Virus record (IMG/VR): IMGVR_UViG_3300009185_000100
Coordinates: 1-24,622 of that record
Reading direction: 5' to 3' (one strand)
DNA length: 24,622 nt
From: a virus
Under the pieces are notes generated by a model. It did no database searches, was not told the origin of the DNA, and saw only the letters and a list, made by a program, of their open reading frames with translations. This document shows positions 12,629 to 19,998 of this stretch, one piece after another. Both the position numbers and the translations under genes were made by a program. Every line of letters starts with the position of its first letter. The stretch's first letter is position 1.

Positions 12629-14764
12629 TTATTTCTTTTTACGTTTTATCCTAGTTTCACCAACCCAAATGTGGCGGCACCAAGGAGTTGTTTCAGTTCC
12701 ATCATTATAAAATCCTCCACGAAAATTCCAAGCATCTTCACCAAATTCATTAGTGTAATCTTCAATTTCATTATATGTTAATCTTTTAGCTTTTATTTTG
12801 CCATCGACTAATTCAGTTCCTGAAGTTAAACCAACCATTTTTCTACAAAAATCTCTTGATGTTGATATTAATTTATTACCACTTACATCGGGTCTTTTAT
12901 CGTATTTGTAAACTGTATAAATTTCAGTCTCATAATCTGCAGTATCTTTATCTAATCCTTTTTCAGTTGGTGTAAATAAACCTCCTAAAGTATCAATTAA
13001 TTTTTTAGCAGCTAACCATTCTAATACAGTTGTAACTTTATCTTTATCGACATTTAACGACTTAGCAAGTTCTTCAGGTTTAGCAAATGGATTACCTTTT
13101 AATTGATTTAATATTCCATTTCTTAAATCGGTTTCCGATAACTGAAATCTATTAGCTGTGTATAATTTTTGTTTAGACAACTCGAATTTTAAAACTTGTT
13201 TTGAATCCTTAAAGTTTACATATTCAATATCTATAATTTCATCTTCATCATCTATTTGTATTGCTCGAGCAGTTGCCCATTCAATAAATCTTTTTTCTTT
13301 GTCAGCAGATTGTTGAACTTTTACAACCTCGTTATTCATTTCATCCTGTGCTATTCCTAAAAACGTTAAAGCATCCGCATCACTTAATCCAAATCCTGTC
13401 TTAATCATTATTAATGCCTGGTCCGCTGTATAATCACCCTTCTTTAACTTGTTGGCTATATTAAAAAGATTTTGTCTTTGTCTTCCTGTTAAGTTTTTAA
13501 GATGTTCGTTTACTTGTATTTCTTCTTGAATTACAGTTGCAGTTGGTAAACCAATTTCTGCAGCTTCAATCTTTAACCCGTATTTTTCAATAATATAATT
13601 AGTAACGATATTAGGATCTCTAGCATTTAAAGCATTGATAACATTTTGATTTTCTAATGGCAGTTCTTTGCCTATTGGCTGAACTTGTTCTACTTCAAAT
13701 GTAATATCTAAACCAGTCTTTAGCTTAAACATTTTATCAATAAACTTATTAAAAGCTACTTGTTCAATCTTAGCATATTCGTTAATAAATAATTCATGTG
13801 CTAAATCTAATTCGTTACGATCTCCTAAAGTACCCTCAGTTTTGATTTTAAACAACACTCCCGGCACGTTATGTCCTGTTATTATCTTTTGTTGGTTACG
13901 TTTATTTAACGCTTCGTATTGGTCCGCTAAACCTGTTGGAGTTACATTTACAACTTCTGCTCCTTTACCATCGGGATTAGTAAATGATAAAACTACTTTA
14001 CCAGCATTTTGTGTACCTTGATGTTTCTCTTGAAAACGTTCTTTGATATCCTCCTTAACTTCAGGTGTTAATTTACCACTAAAAAAAGTTATAATATGAC
14101 CAGCACTAAATCCATTCTTTACTAAAGAGTGAAAAAAGTTGCTAATCTCAATATCGGTATTAATGTCTAATAGAACGCTTGAATAATCGGGTGAAGGGTA
14201 TAAGCCATCTAATTCATTTAAAGACGGTGTAAAGTCCTTAGAATAGTAAATTGAGGCACCTATAAACCCTTCCTTATAAAATGGAAAGTAAGTTTTCTTT
14301 AAATGGTAACTTTTAGCAGTCCAGTCTTCACTATACCAAACTCCGCAATTATCAGCACTTAGTCTTATTTTGCCCATATCTAAATGGTAAAACTCAATCG
14401 GTTGCCCTATTAAATTTGTAGTTACTTGACATGCGAAACCTCCGTATATAGCCTTATCGGAATCACATTTTTTTCTTAATTCATACCATGAATCAAATCT
14501 ATTTGCCTTGGCTAAAAATTGTTGAACTTGTGGTAAATCTTGACTAGGTACTATTTTAAGTCCGCTAAGATAACGTGCTTTACCTTTTACAATAGCAGCA
14601 TGCTCAGGATGATTGTTGTAAGAATTTAATAATTCTTTTGGGAAGTTATTGTCCTTACCCCACTTAACAAACTCACCAGCAGTATCAATTTTATAAGTAG
14701 GAAGTTGATTAACATCCATCTTAATAGTAATTATGTCATTATATACTTCTAATTTTTTAGCCAT
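12629..14764 (-). CDS. Portal protein with long C-terminal extension
   Basis: 711 residues. Residues about 1-400 are an HK97-like portal: FVKWGKDNNFPKELL, HAAIVKGKARYLSG, YGGFACQV, then KVVLSF, ITGHNVPGVLF and TEGTLGDRNEL in the crown/stem region. The portal ring forms the DNA entry and exit channel at one capsid vertex. Typical portals have 400-550 residues, so about 200 are extra. Around 555-605 a winged-helix-like segment appears (KPEELAKSLNVDKDKVTTVL, then KKLIDTLGGLFTPTEKG). The end (SRDFCRKMVG, EFGEDAWNFRGGF, PWCRHIW) resembles the Cys/His-bearing C-terminal part of MuF-type minor head proteins, so this may be a portal-MuF-like fusion. It overlaps the preceding gene by 8 bases. The core assignment is secure, the extension's role open. 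Confidence 0.85.
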   Translation of the reverse strand: MAKKLEVYNDIITIKMDVNQLPTYKIDTAGEFVKWGKDNNFPKELLNSYNNHPEHAAIVKGKARYLSGLKIVPSQDLPQVQQFLAKANRFDSWYELRKKCDSDKAIYGGFACQVTTNLIGQPIEFYHLDMGKIRLSADNCGVWYSEDWTAKSYHLKKTYFPFYKEGFIGASIYYSKDFTPSLNELDGLYPSPDYSSVLLDINTDIEISNFFHSLVKNGFSAGHIITFFSGKLTPEVKEDIKERFQEKHQGTQNAGKVVLSFTNPDGKGAEVVNVTPTGLADQYEALNKRNQQKIITGHNVPGVLFKIKTEGTLGDRNELDLAHELFINEYAKIEQVAFNKFIDKMFKLKTGLDITFEVEQVQPIGKELPLENQNVINALNARDPNIVTNYIIEKYGLKIEAAEIGLPTATVIQEEIQVNEHLKNLTGRQRQNLFNIANKLKKGDYTADQALIMIKTGFGLSDADALTFLGIAQDEMNNEVVKVQQSADKEKRFIEWATARAIQIDDEDEIIDIEYVNFKDSKQVLKFELSKQKLYTANRFQLSETDLRNGILNQLKGNPFAKPEELAKSLNVDKDKVTTVLEWLAAKKLIDTLGGLFTPTEKGLDKDTADYETEIYTVYKYDKRPDVSGNKLISTSRDFCRKMVGLTSGTELVDGKIKAKRLTYNEIEDYTNEFGEDAWNFRGGFYNDGTETTPWCRHIWVGETRIKRKKK

Positions 14765-15143
14765 TGTAAACCTTGTTAGTTATTGCTCCACCTTGATATT
14801 CTTTAAATGTAATTTTTGTTAAATCAAAACAAGTTGCATAACCCACCTCCACTACATTTAATCCAGTTGGATTAGTATTACTATTGCCTACTTGTTCGTA
14901 TATCGTATATTCGTAATCGCCTACTGTTAATGAAATCTGAGCAGTTGTTGGTGTTGCTGTTTCAACTATTATAAATTCATTATATCGTTCTTTTTGTGTG
15001 CTTATATCCGCTGGTAAAAAATATTGTGATGTATTTGTTTGAACGTTTTTAAACTGAAATAAAAAATAAGGATTTGCTAATAAACATTTCTCCTGTAATG
15101 TTAAGATAACTGTATTACTATTATTCTTATTAATTGTTATCAT
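14757..15143 (-). CDS. Small beta-rich structural protein, unknown role
   Basis: 128 residues, predicted mostly beta strands. The opening NSNTVILTLQEKCLLANPYFLFQFKN and the later YEYTIYEQVGNSN...VVEVGYA resemble a family I associate with Bacteroidota phage virions. It may be a decoration, fibre-base or tail component; nothing shows which. It is the first gene after the strong terminator at 15180-15206, has a TATATTTG element 14 bases before its ATG, and carries the ACGTTAT-N6-ATG signal. It overlaps the portal gene start by 8 bases, so the two are probably expressed together from this local promoter. Confidence 0.6.
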   Translation of the reverse strand: MITINKNNSNTVILTLQEKCLLANPYFLFQFKNVQTNTSQYFLPADISTQKERYNEFIIVETATPTTAQISLTVGDYEYTIYEQVGNSNTNPTGLNVVEVGYATCFDLTKITFKEYQGGAITNKVYNG

Positions 15144-15157
15144 ACTTATATAACGTA

Positions 15158-15165
15158 CAAATATA
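15158..15165 (-). promoter_or_regulatory. Promoter-like TATATTTG element after the late terminator
   Basis: On the minus strand TATATTTG matches the Bacteroidota -7 consensus TAnnTTTG exactly, 14 bases before the ATG at 15143 and directly downstream of a strong terminator. The -33 region reads CTTTT instead of TTTG, so the match is only partial. It would give a very short leader. The position between a terminator and a gene makes a real promoter plausible. Confidence 0.45.
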
Positions 15166-15179
15166 TCAATTTGTTATTT

Positions 15180-15206
15180 AAAAAAAAAGCCCAAGCTTAC
15201 GGGCCT
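15180..15206 (-). terminator. Intrinsic terminator after the tail-tube gene
   Basis: Read on the minus strand, AGGCCC (15206-15201) pairs with GGGCTT (15192-15187, one G-U pair) across an 8-base loop, followed by a run of about nine T (15188-15180 and beyond). It lies 25 bases after the stop of the tail-tube-like gene. This is the clearest terminator in the window and divides the leftward operon. Confidence 0.75.
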
Positions 15207-15231
15207 GAGCTTAACTTTAAAAAGTTACTTA

Positions 15232-15759
15232 TTAAGCTATTAAGTTAGCAATTAAAGTACTTGTTACTTTGTAAATTGGAGAAACCTCTTTACCTTTAAA
15301 AGATAATTTTTGTCCGTTAAAATCAGTAATTGCAGTTCCACTTTCAGCACTCCAAGTTAATAAATCCATTCCATTCTCTTTACCGAATAACCAATAGTCA
15401 CCGTTAACATCTTGAACCATCATAGTCAAACAATTTTGAGCAACTAAATGAATTTCTTGAATCATTGCAGTAGTTAATTTCTTAATTGTAAAGTCAATTT
15501 GTGGTTCGTATGTAATTGTTCCTGAAGCTGGTGTATACAATCCAGGGTTAGACATCATCGACATTTCCTTATCGAGTAAATAGGTTCTATACTTCTTGCC
15601 TGTAGCTAAAGTATAAGCTGTAACCACTCCAGCAGCTGCTGTAAATGTTGAACCAGTTCCTGAGTTGTTTTCAAATTCCGTTAGATAAATTGCTTTTATC
15701 CCTCCCGCACCACCGCGGCACCCGAGGTAAGAATATCCACTAGTTAAAATACACGCCAT
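15232..15759 (-). CDS. Major tail tube protein-like
   Basis: 175 residues. GYSYLGCRGGAGGIKAIYLTEFEN, then EPQIDFTIKKLTTAMIQEIHLVAQN, DVNGDYWLFGKENGMDLL and NGQKLSFKGKEVSPIY match a family of Bacteroidota phage structural proteins that are best read as tail tube subunits: a small beta-barrel that stacks into the tail. It is flanked by the capsid gene, with a GC-rich hairpin between, and by a strong terminator. Both suggest separately tuned high expression, as expected for a protein needed in many copies. I judged by sequence pattern; a head decoration protein is the main alternative. Confidence 0.65.
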   Translation of the reverse strand: MACILTSGYSYLGCRGGAGGIKAIYLTEFENNSGTGSTFTAAAGVVTAYTLATGKKYRTYLLDKEMSMMSNPGLYTPASGTITYEPQIDFTIKKLTTAMIQEIHLVAQNCLTMMVQDVNGDYWLFGKENGMDLLTWSAESGTAITDFNGQKLSFKGKEVSPIYKVTSTLIANLIA

Positions 15760-15788
15760 TTTTTTATAATTTTAATTGTTTATAATAA

Positions 15789-15804
15789 GGAGGGTTGCCC
15801 CTCC
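15789..15804 (-). terminator. GC-rich hairpin just after the capsid gene
   Basis: GGAGGG (15789-15794) and CCCTCC (15799-15804) form a perfect 6-base-pair stem with a 4-base loop, standing out in AT-rich DNA. It lies 9 bases after the capsid stop codon on the minus strand. The downstream minus-strand sequence TTATTATAAAC is only weakly T-rich, so termination may be partial. It may instead protect the capsid mRNA 3' end. On the plus strand a T-run follows, but nothing is transcribed that way here. Confidence 0.5.
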
Positions 15805-15813
15805 ATTAATTTT

Positions 15814-16821
15814 TTATCCTACGTAAAGAACATTCATTGCTTGATTCACAACGTGTGCGAATATTGTCATGATGTTTTTTACAAACATATCTTCACGATT
15901 AAAAGCAATTTTGTTAACTTCAAACTTATTGATATCTGATACTAAATCAGTACACCAGTAAATATAATCCGGACGTGCTGCGATAACAACGTTTTCAGCT
16001 AAAGGCACAAATTGAATTTGAATTCCATTGTAGAAATAAGCTTCAGTTGGTTGACCTAAATTAGTTACAGCGAATAAATCACGGTAAGTAGCAGATACGT
16101 TATAAATATTAATTAATTGTTTGTGAGAATAAGGAGCATAAATAAATGGCTTAACTGCACCATTAATAACTCTAGCAGGTATTGCTGCATAAACTTTAGC
16201 GTATTCAGTTTGGATATTAGTACTAGATATAGTCGTTCCTAAAACTTTAATTCTAGTTCCTAGAGCGCCACCATTATATATCATTCGGCTCGCTACTCCA
16301 TCTAGAAGTGAAGCAGAACCTGAAGCAACTAATGCTTGTTCAACTGAACTAACTTGATTCTGAGCAGTACCTGGAGTTAAAGCTGCAACTGCAGTACGTG
16401 TAGCACTTGTTGCACCATTCCAAAATTTAGATTGTAAATCTTCAGCAATTAAATTACCATAAGACTTTAATACTACTGAACCAAATTCACTTGATTCAAT
16501 TTCCCATGCACCTGGCTTCATTGTTCTGTTGAAACGTGAAGAACGTAAAGCATTAGGATCAAATTCTTGGTAGTACATTATTTTAGTTGGAGTAATCAAA
16601 GTATCAACTAATCCAAAAGTTCCTGATGAAGAAGGAGCACCACTTGCAAAAGCTTGAGCTGTTACGGTGTTATCATTTTCGGTGAAGATTGTGTCTGATT
16701 TTATATCAGTTGCTAAAGTTACTAAGTTTTTATTTACAGTATCATTTGCGAATAAAATCTCTTCAATTATCGGTTCTACGGATTTTCCGCGGATGTCAAC
16801 GATGGTAGCTGAAATTGCCAT
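15814..16821 (-). CDS. Major capsid protein, HK97-fold type
   Basis: 335 residues, usual for a major capsid protein. An N-terminal helix region (SVEPIIEEILFANDTVNKNL) is followed by a Ser/Thr/Ala-rich E-loop-like stretch, KIMYYQEFDPNALRSSRF, a spine-helix-like segment, and a C-terminal P-domain-type region with YAPYSHKQLINIYNVSATY, QIQFVPLAENVVIAARPDYIYW and MTIFAHVVNQAMNVLYVG. It forms the icosahedral shell. The context is decisive: protease, scaffold-like protein and capsid follow one another as in many HK97-type phages. Its upstream region (AAACTAAAAAAAT before ATG) is A-rich, which favours translation in Bacteroidota. No extra domain is seen. Confidence 0.8.
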   Translation of the reverse strand: MAISATIVDIRGKSVEPIIEEILFANDTVNKNLVTLATDIKSDTIFTENDNTVTAQAFASGAPSSSGTFGLVDTLITPTKIMYYQEFDPNALRSSRFNRTMKPGAWEIESSEFGSVVLKSYGNLIAEDLQSKFWNGATSATRTAVAALTPGTAQNQVSSVEQALVASGSASLLDGVASRMIYNGGALGTRIKVLGTTISSTNIQTEYAKVYAAIPARVINGAVKPFIYAPYSHKQLINIYNVSATYRDLFAVTNLGQPTEAYFYNGIQIQFVPLAENVVIAARPDYIYWCTDLVSDINKFEVNKIAFNREDMFVKNIMTIFAHVVNQAMNVLYVG

Positions 16822-16852
16822 ATTTTTTTAGTTTTAAATTGTTAGTTATTAA

Positions 16853-17437
16853 TTATTTTGTTAGTCTAAATTTTTCTAAAGAACTTAATTCTTCCCAATT
16901 TTTAGAAACCTTAGTTTCATTTTGTATTGGTGTGTTTAAAATTTCGTTTACTACTTTGTTAAGTAAAACAACTTGTTTTTTCAAACTAGATATTTGACTT
17001 TCTAAAGATACTTGCATGTTACTCATTTGAGTTTTCATATCGGGCATCTTTAATTCTGGAGCAACTACTTCAGGTAACTCAGGAGCTTCTTCTGCTTTAC
17101 TAGCTATCTCAGCTACTACTCCACTTGCAATAGTTACGATGTTACCATCTTCCATTGTGTATTCGCCATCCATTACTGGACTAGCTGTTCCACTTGTAAT
17201 ATCCATTATTGCAGTTCCGATAACTAATTCACCATCGTATGCGAATACTAAACCATCAACTGTTTTAGCTTCTTTCATTTTAACTTCAGGAGTTTGCTCA
17301 GTACTTGGTTTCTTTTCGTCAGTTGGCATTGTAGATGGTGCAGCAACTGGATTAAGACCTTCTAAGGCCACACGTTCATCAACACTAAGTTTAGTAATGA
17401 TAAAGTCTTTAATTTTTGAGATAACATTTGTTTCCAT
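16853..17437 (-). CDS. Scaffold-like capsid assembly protein
   Basis: 194 residues. An N-terminal helix (ISKIKDFIITKLSVDERVAL) precedes a Pro/Thr/Glu-rich disordered stretch. A small beta unit with the wording VDGLVFAYDGELVIGTAI, PVMDGEYTMEDGNIVTI and SGVVAEI is next, followed by a coiled coil (about 132-168, MQVSLESQISSLKKQVVLL) and a basic end SLEKFRLTK. Acidic, helical, low in aromatic residues and placed between protease and capsid, it fits a scaffolding protein that guides shell assembly and is then removed by the protease. The ATG is two bases after the protease stop. Confidence 0.65.
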   Translation of the reverse strand: METNVISKIKDFIITKLSVDERVALEGLNPVAAPSTMPTDEKKPSTEQTPEVKMKEAKTVDGLVFAYDGELVIGTAIMDITSGTASPVMDGEYTMEDGNIVTIASGVVAEIASKAEEAPELPEVVAPELKMPDMKTQMSNMQVSLESQISSLKKQVVLLNKVVNEILNTPIQNETKVSKNWEELSSLEKFRLTK

Positions 17438-17439
17438 AT

Positions 17440-18030
17440 TTATATAACGTTTAAAGTTTTTAAATTGTTTATTATTTTTATTACTTGTTCATCTGACATA
17501 GTTACTTTATTGACTTCAGCTGTTTTAAATAAGCCATCAATCGAAACACCGTTAACTTCACCCGACTTAATTTTTGTCCATACATCATCCGATTCAACCT
17601 TGCCCGTAAGAAACCAAGTTCCTTCTGGCAATCCTTCGAAGCCTTTTGCTGTTGCAAATCTTTCATTATTTAATAATACTGATTCAAAAAATGTAACCCC
17701 TTCTATTAATTTACTTGAATGCTCAATATCTACAGCACTTGATAAATTATCTTTAACCCATTTCTGCTCTACTAATTCAATCGTTTCTTTATCGAACATC
17801 AAGTTAAATTCCTCACCAGCTATATTCCGATAAATTAATTGATTTGGTATAAGTACAGGTGTAAATATAATTCTTTTGTCTTCGTTTTGAATTGCTAATT
17901 TGATTTCAGATTGTTTGTTGAACTTAATCCAATTTATTTGAATTGCTGGATCACTTACTAAACTAACTGTCTTTAATCCCATTTCGGAATCTTCGACATC
18001 TATTATTGCTTTCTTAATTGGTAATTCCAT
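17440..18030 (-). CDS. Prohead maturation protease, XkdF-like
   Basis: 196 residues. The pattern TVSLVSDPAIQINWIKF near the start, DIEHS (His104), FFESVLLNN, GLPEGTWFLTGKV, VWTKIKSGEVNGVSIDGLF (Ser163) matches the XkdF-type putative serine protease domain, related to herpesvirus-assemblin-like prohead proteases. The His and Ser are placed as the catalytic pair of that fold; a third residue cannot be named safely. It would cleave scaffold and capsid during maturation. It is directly followed by the scaffold-like and capsid genes. Confidence 0.8.
   Translation of the reverse strand: MELPIKKAIIDVEDSEMGLKTVSLVSDPAIQINWIKFNKQSEIKLAIQNEDKRIIFTPVLIPNQLIYRNIAGEEFNLMFDKETIELVEQKWVKDNLSSAVDIEHSSKLIEGVTFFESVLLNNERFATAKGFEGLPEGTWFLTGKVESDDVWTKIKSGEVNGVSIDGLFKTAEVNKVTMSDEQVIKIINNLKTLNVI
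17444..17455 (-). promoter_or_regulatory. TTTAAACGTTAT-N6-ATG start-site element, copy 1
   Basis: The 12-mer TTTAAACGTTAT ends 6 bases before the ATG of the scaffold-like gene. It also encodes the last residues of the protease (LNV), so coding constraint could contribute. An identical copy at identical spacing precedes the protease gene (18037-18048), and the 7-base core ACGTTAT precedes gene 14757-15143 at the same spacing (15150-15156). Confidence 0.4.
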
Positions 18031-18036
18031 AATGTA

Positions 18037-18048
18037 ATAACGTTTAAA
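18037..18048 (-). promoter_or_regulatory. TTTAAACGTTAT-N6-ATG start-site element, copy 2
   Basis: Second copy of the 12-mer, in the 31-base gap between the tape measure stop and the protease ATG, 6 bases before the start. This copy is non-coding, which argues that the motif may act in translation initiation or as a local promoter. It contains the palindrome AACGTT. Confidence 0.4.
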
Positions 18049-18061
18049 TTTTAAATATTGT

Positions 18062-19996
18062 TTATCCGTATGTTGATTCCGATACTAATTTGTTTACTCT
18101 ATTTGTAGTGCTTCGGTTTTCAGTTTCTACAACGTATGCTTTAACTGGTGCAAAGTTATTATTTTGATTACCACTAAACGTAGTTGATTGCCCTTGACCT
18201 GGTCCATATATTGCTGGAGCTTGACTTGTTGTTGATGGAATACTTACAGCCGATTCAGGACTTGTAGCTGGAGCACTAGCTCCACCCTCAAATTGTGCCG
18301 CCCCTATCTTTGCTAAGTTAGCTGCTGTTGTAATTGCTGAAGCTGCTAATAAGATACCAGTTGAAATACCAAAGTCAGCTTTTGGAGTTGTCGCTATAAT
18401 ATTAGATATTGCCATATACCCATCCATTCCAACTTTTGCTAAGTTAAATGCTTTTTGAATATTGAATTGTTTACGAGCTAAAGCTTCTTCTTTTGCTGCA
18501 TCACCTTTAACCTTTGCTGATTTAATAGTAAAATATATATCTGATAATCCCTGAGCTGCCTGTAATCCATTTTTAACATTCTCAAAACCTTGTTTTATTT
18601 CATCTTGTTTTATTTTTTTAGTTTCGGCTGCAATCTTTTTTTCTAATGCTATTTTATCTTTGTAGTATTTATTATCAATGTCAAGTTTGTTAGTACCTAA
18701 TAATTCAGTGTTTTCAATATTTATTTGATAAACTTTGTCAAGAAGTTCCTGTTCTTTTTGTAACTTAAGTAAATCGTTATTTTCTATTTTCTCTAATTGT
18801 AATTGATAACCACTCTCTAAATTTGATAATTGTAAAGCTATTTTTTTCTTTTCATCAGCTTCAATTATTGCTATATCTTTATCCGCTTTTGCTTGTCTTT
18901 TAATTTCATCTTCTTTTTCTTTCGCATCTTGTTTAACTTTATAATCTTTTTGTATTTGTAATATATTATCTTGTAAAGTTATTTCAGCTTGAGCTAATGC
19001 TTTATTTTTTGTTGCTTTACTTGCACTACTTTTATTTATATCTTCTATTAATTTATTATTTTCAAATTGTGCTTTTGCAATAGATTGTGTTTGTTCACTT
19101 TTTAAAGACCTTACATATGATTGCTCTTTTGCATTTTCTAAATCAGCTAATAACTTTTTTTCATCTGCAGCTCTTTTATCATTATATGATTTATTTTTTT
19201 CTGCTTTATCTTTTAATGCAGCAGCATTTTCAGTTATATCAATTCTTTTTAATTCTTTTTCTTTTTGAGCTATTTCAATATTTAACTTTAATTGATCTTG
19301 AAATTTTAAATTTCCATCTTGAGATATCTTAGTAACTTTTAAATTTTCTAATTCTAACTGTATTGATTCTCTTTTTAATTTATTTATTTCTTTTAAATTA
19401 TCTCCACCCTTAGCTTCTAAATCTTTTATTTTTTCAGTGTTTTTAAGAACATCTATTTGTTTTGCAACATAATCTTTATTACTTGTAATTATTTCATTAG
19501 TTAAATTTTTTTGCTTTTCCATAGCAGTATTTAACTCCTCTACACTTTTAGTTTGTTCTTTTGTAGCTCCTGTTAAATCATCATAAAGTTCAATTACTTT
19601 ATCAAAATTATCATATAAATATTTTAAACCTTCAATTAATAAAAATATTGGAATAGCACCCATTGCAGAACCAATACCTTTGAACCCTGTTTTAATTTTA
19701 TCAAAATCAAAAGTTCCTAAACCTTCACCTAATAATCTAAATGAAGATGTTAATCTTTCAACTCCACTACCTTTTAAACTTTTGGTAGAATCATTTAAGT
19801 CCTCAACTTTATCTTTTAATCCAGCTAATTTTTGACCAGCTTTTGTTGCTTCAATAGAACCTTCGCCAAACTTAGAAGTCATTGCTATCTGCTCATCTTT
19901 GGCTGCCTTAATCGCTGTTTTTAAATCTTTAAAAGAACTGATTGATTTTTCAGCTCCCTTAACCTCGACTTCTATTCCTATTTTCTCCGTTGCCAT
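18062..19996 (-). CDS. Tape measure protein
   Basis: 644 residues. It sets tail length and lies inside the tail tube. The N-terminus (KIGIEVEVKGAEKSISSFKD) is the usual beta-type start of such proteins. A hydrophobic segment (about 106-126, SAMGAIPIFLLIEGLKYL) follows, then about 350 residues of Lys/Glu/Gln-rich coiled coil. A second hydrophobic region (about 543-568, ISTGILLAASAITTAANLAK) and a Ser/Pro/Ala-rich end with VKAYVVETENRSTTNRVN, a closing motif familiar in Bacteroidota tape measures, complete it. With about 0.15 nm per residue, the tail would be near 95-100 nm if the whole protein is extended. No lysozyme or peptidase domain is seen. The gene follows the tail-tip gene by 2 bases. 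Confidence 0.85.
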   Translation of the reverse strand: MATEKIGIEVEVKGAEKSISSFKDLKTAIKAAKDEQIAMTSKFGEGSIEATKAGQKLAGLKDKVEDLNDSTKSLKGSGVERLTSSFRLLGEGLGTFDFDKIKTGFKGIGSAMGAIPIFLLIEGLKYLYDNFDKVIELYDDLTGATKEQTKSVEELNTAMEKQKNLTNEIITSNKDYVAKQIDVLKNTEKIKDLEAKGGDNLKEINKLKRESIQLELENLKVTKISQDGNLKFQDQLKLNIEIAQKEKELKRIDITENAAALKDKAEKNKSYNDKRAADEKKLLADLENAKEQSYVRSLKSEQTQSIAKAQFENNKLIEDINKSSASKATKNKALAQAEITLQDNILQIQKDYKVKQDAKEKEDEIKRQAKADKDIAIIEADEKKKIALQLSNLESGYQLQLEKIENNDLLKLQKEQELLDKVYQINIENTELLGTNKLDIDNKYYKDKIALEKKIAAETKKIKQDEIKQGFENVKNGLQAAQGLSDIYFTIKSAKVKGDAAKEEALARKQFNIQKAFNLAKVGMDGYMAISNIIATTPKADFGISTGILLAASAITTAANLAKIGAAQFEGGASAPATSPESAVSIPSTTSQAPAIYGPGQGQSTTFSGNQNNNFAPVKAYVVETENRSTTNRVNKLVSESTYG

Positions 19997-19998
19997 AA

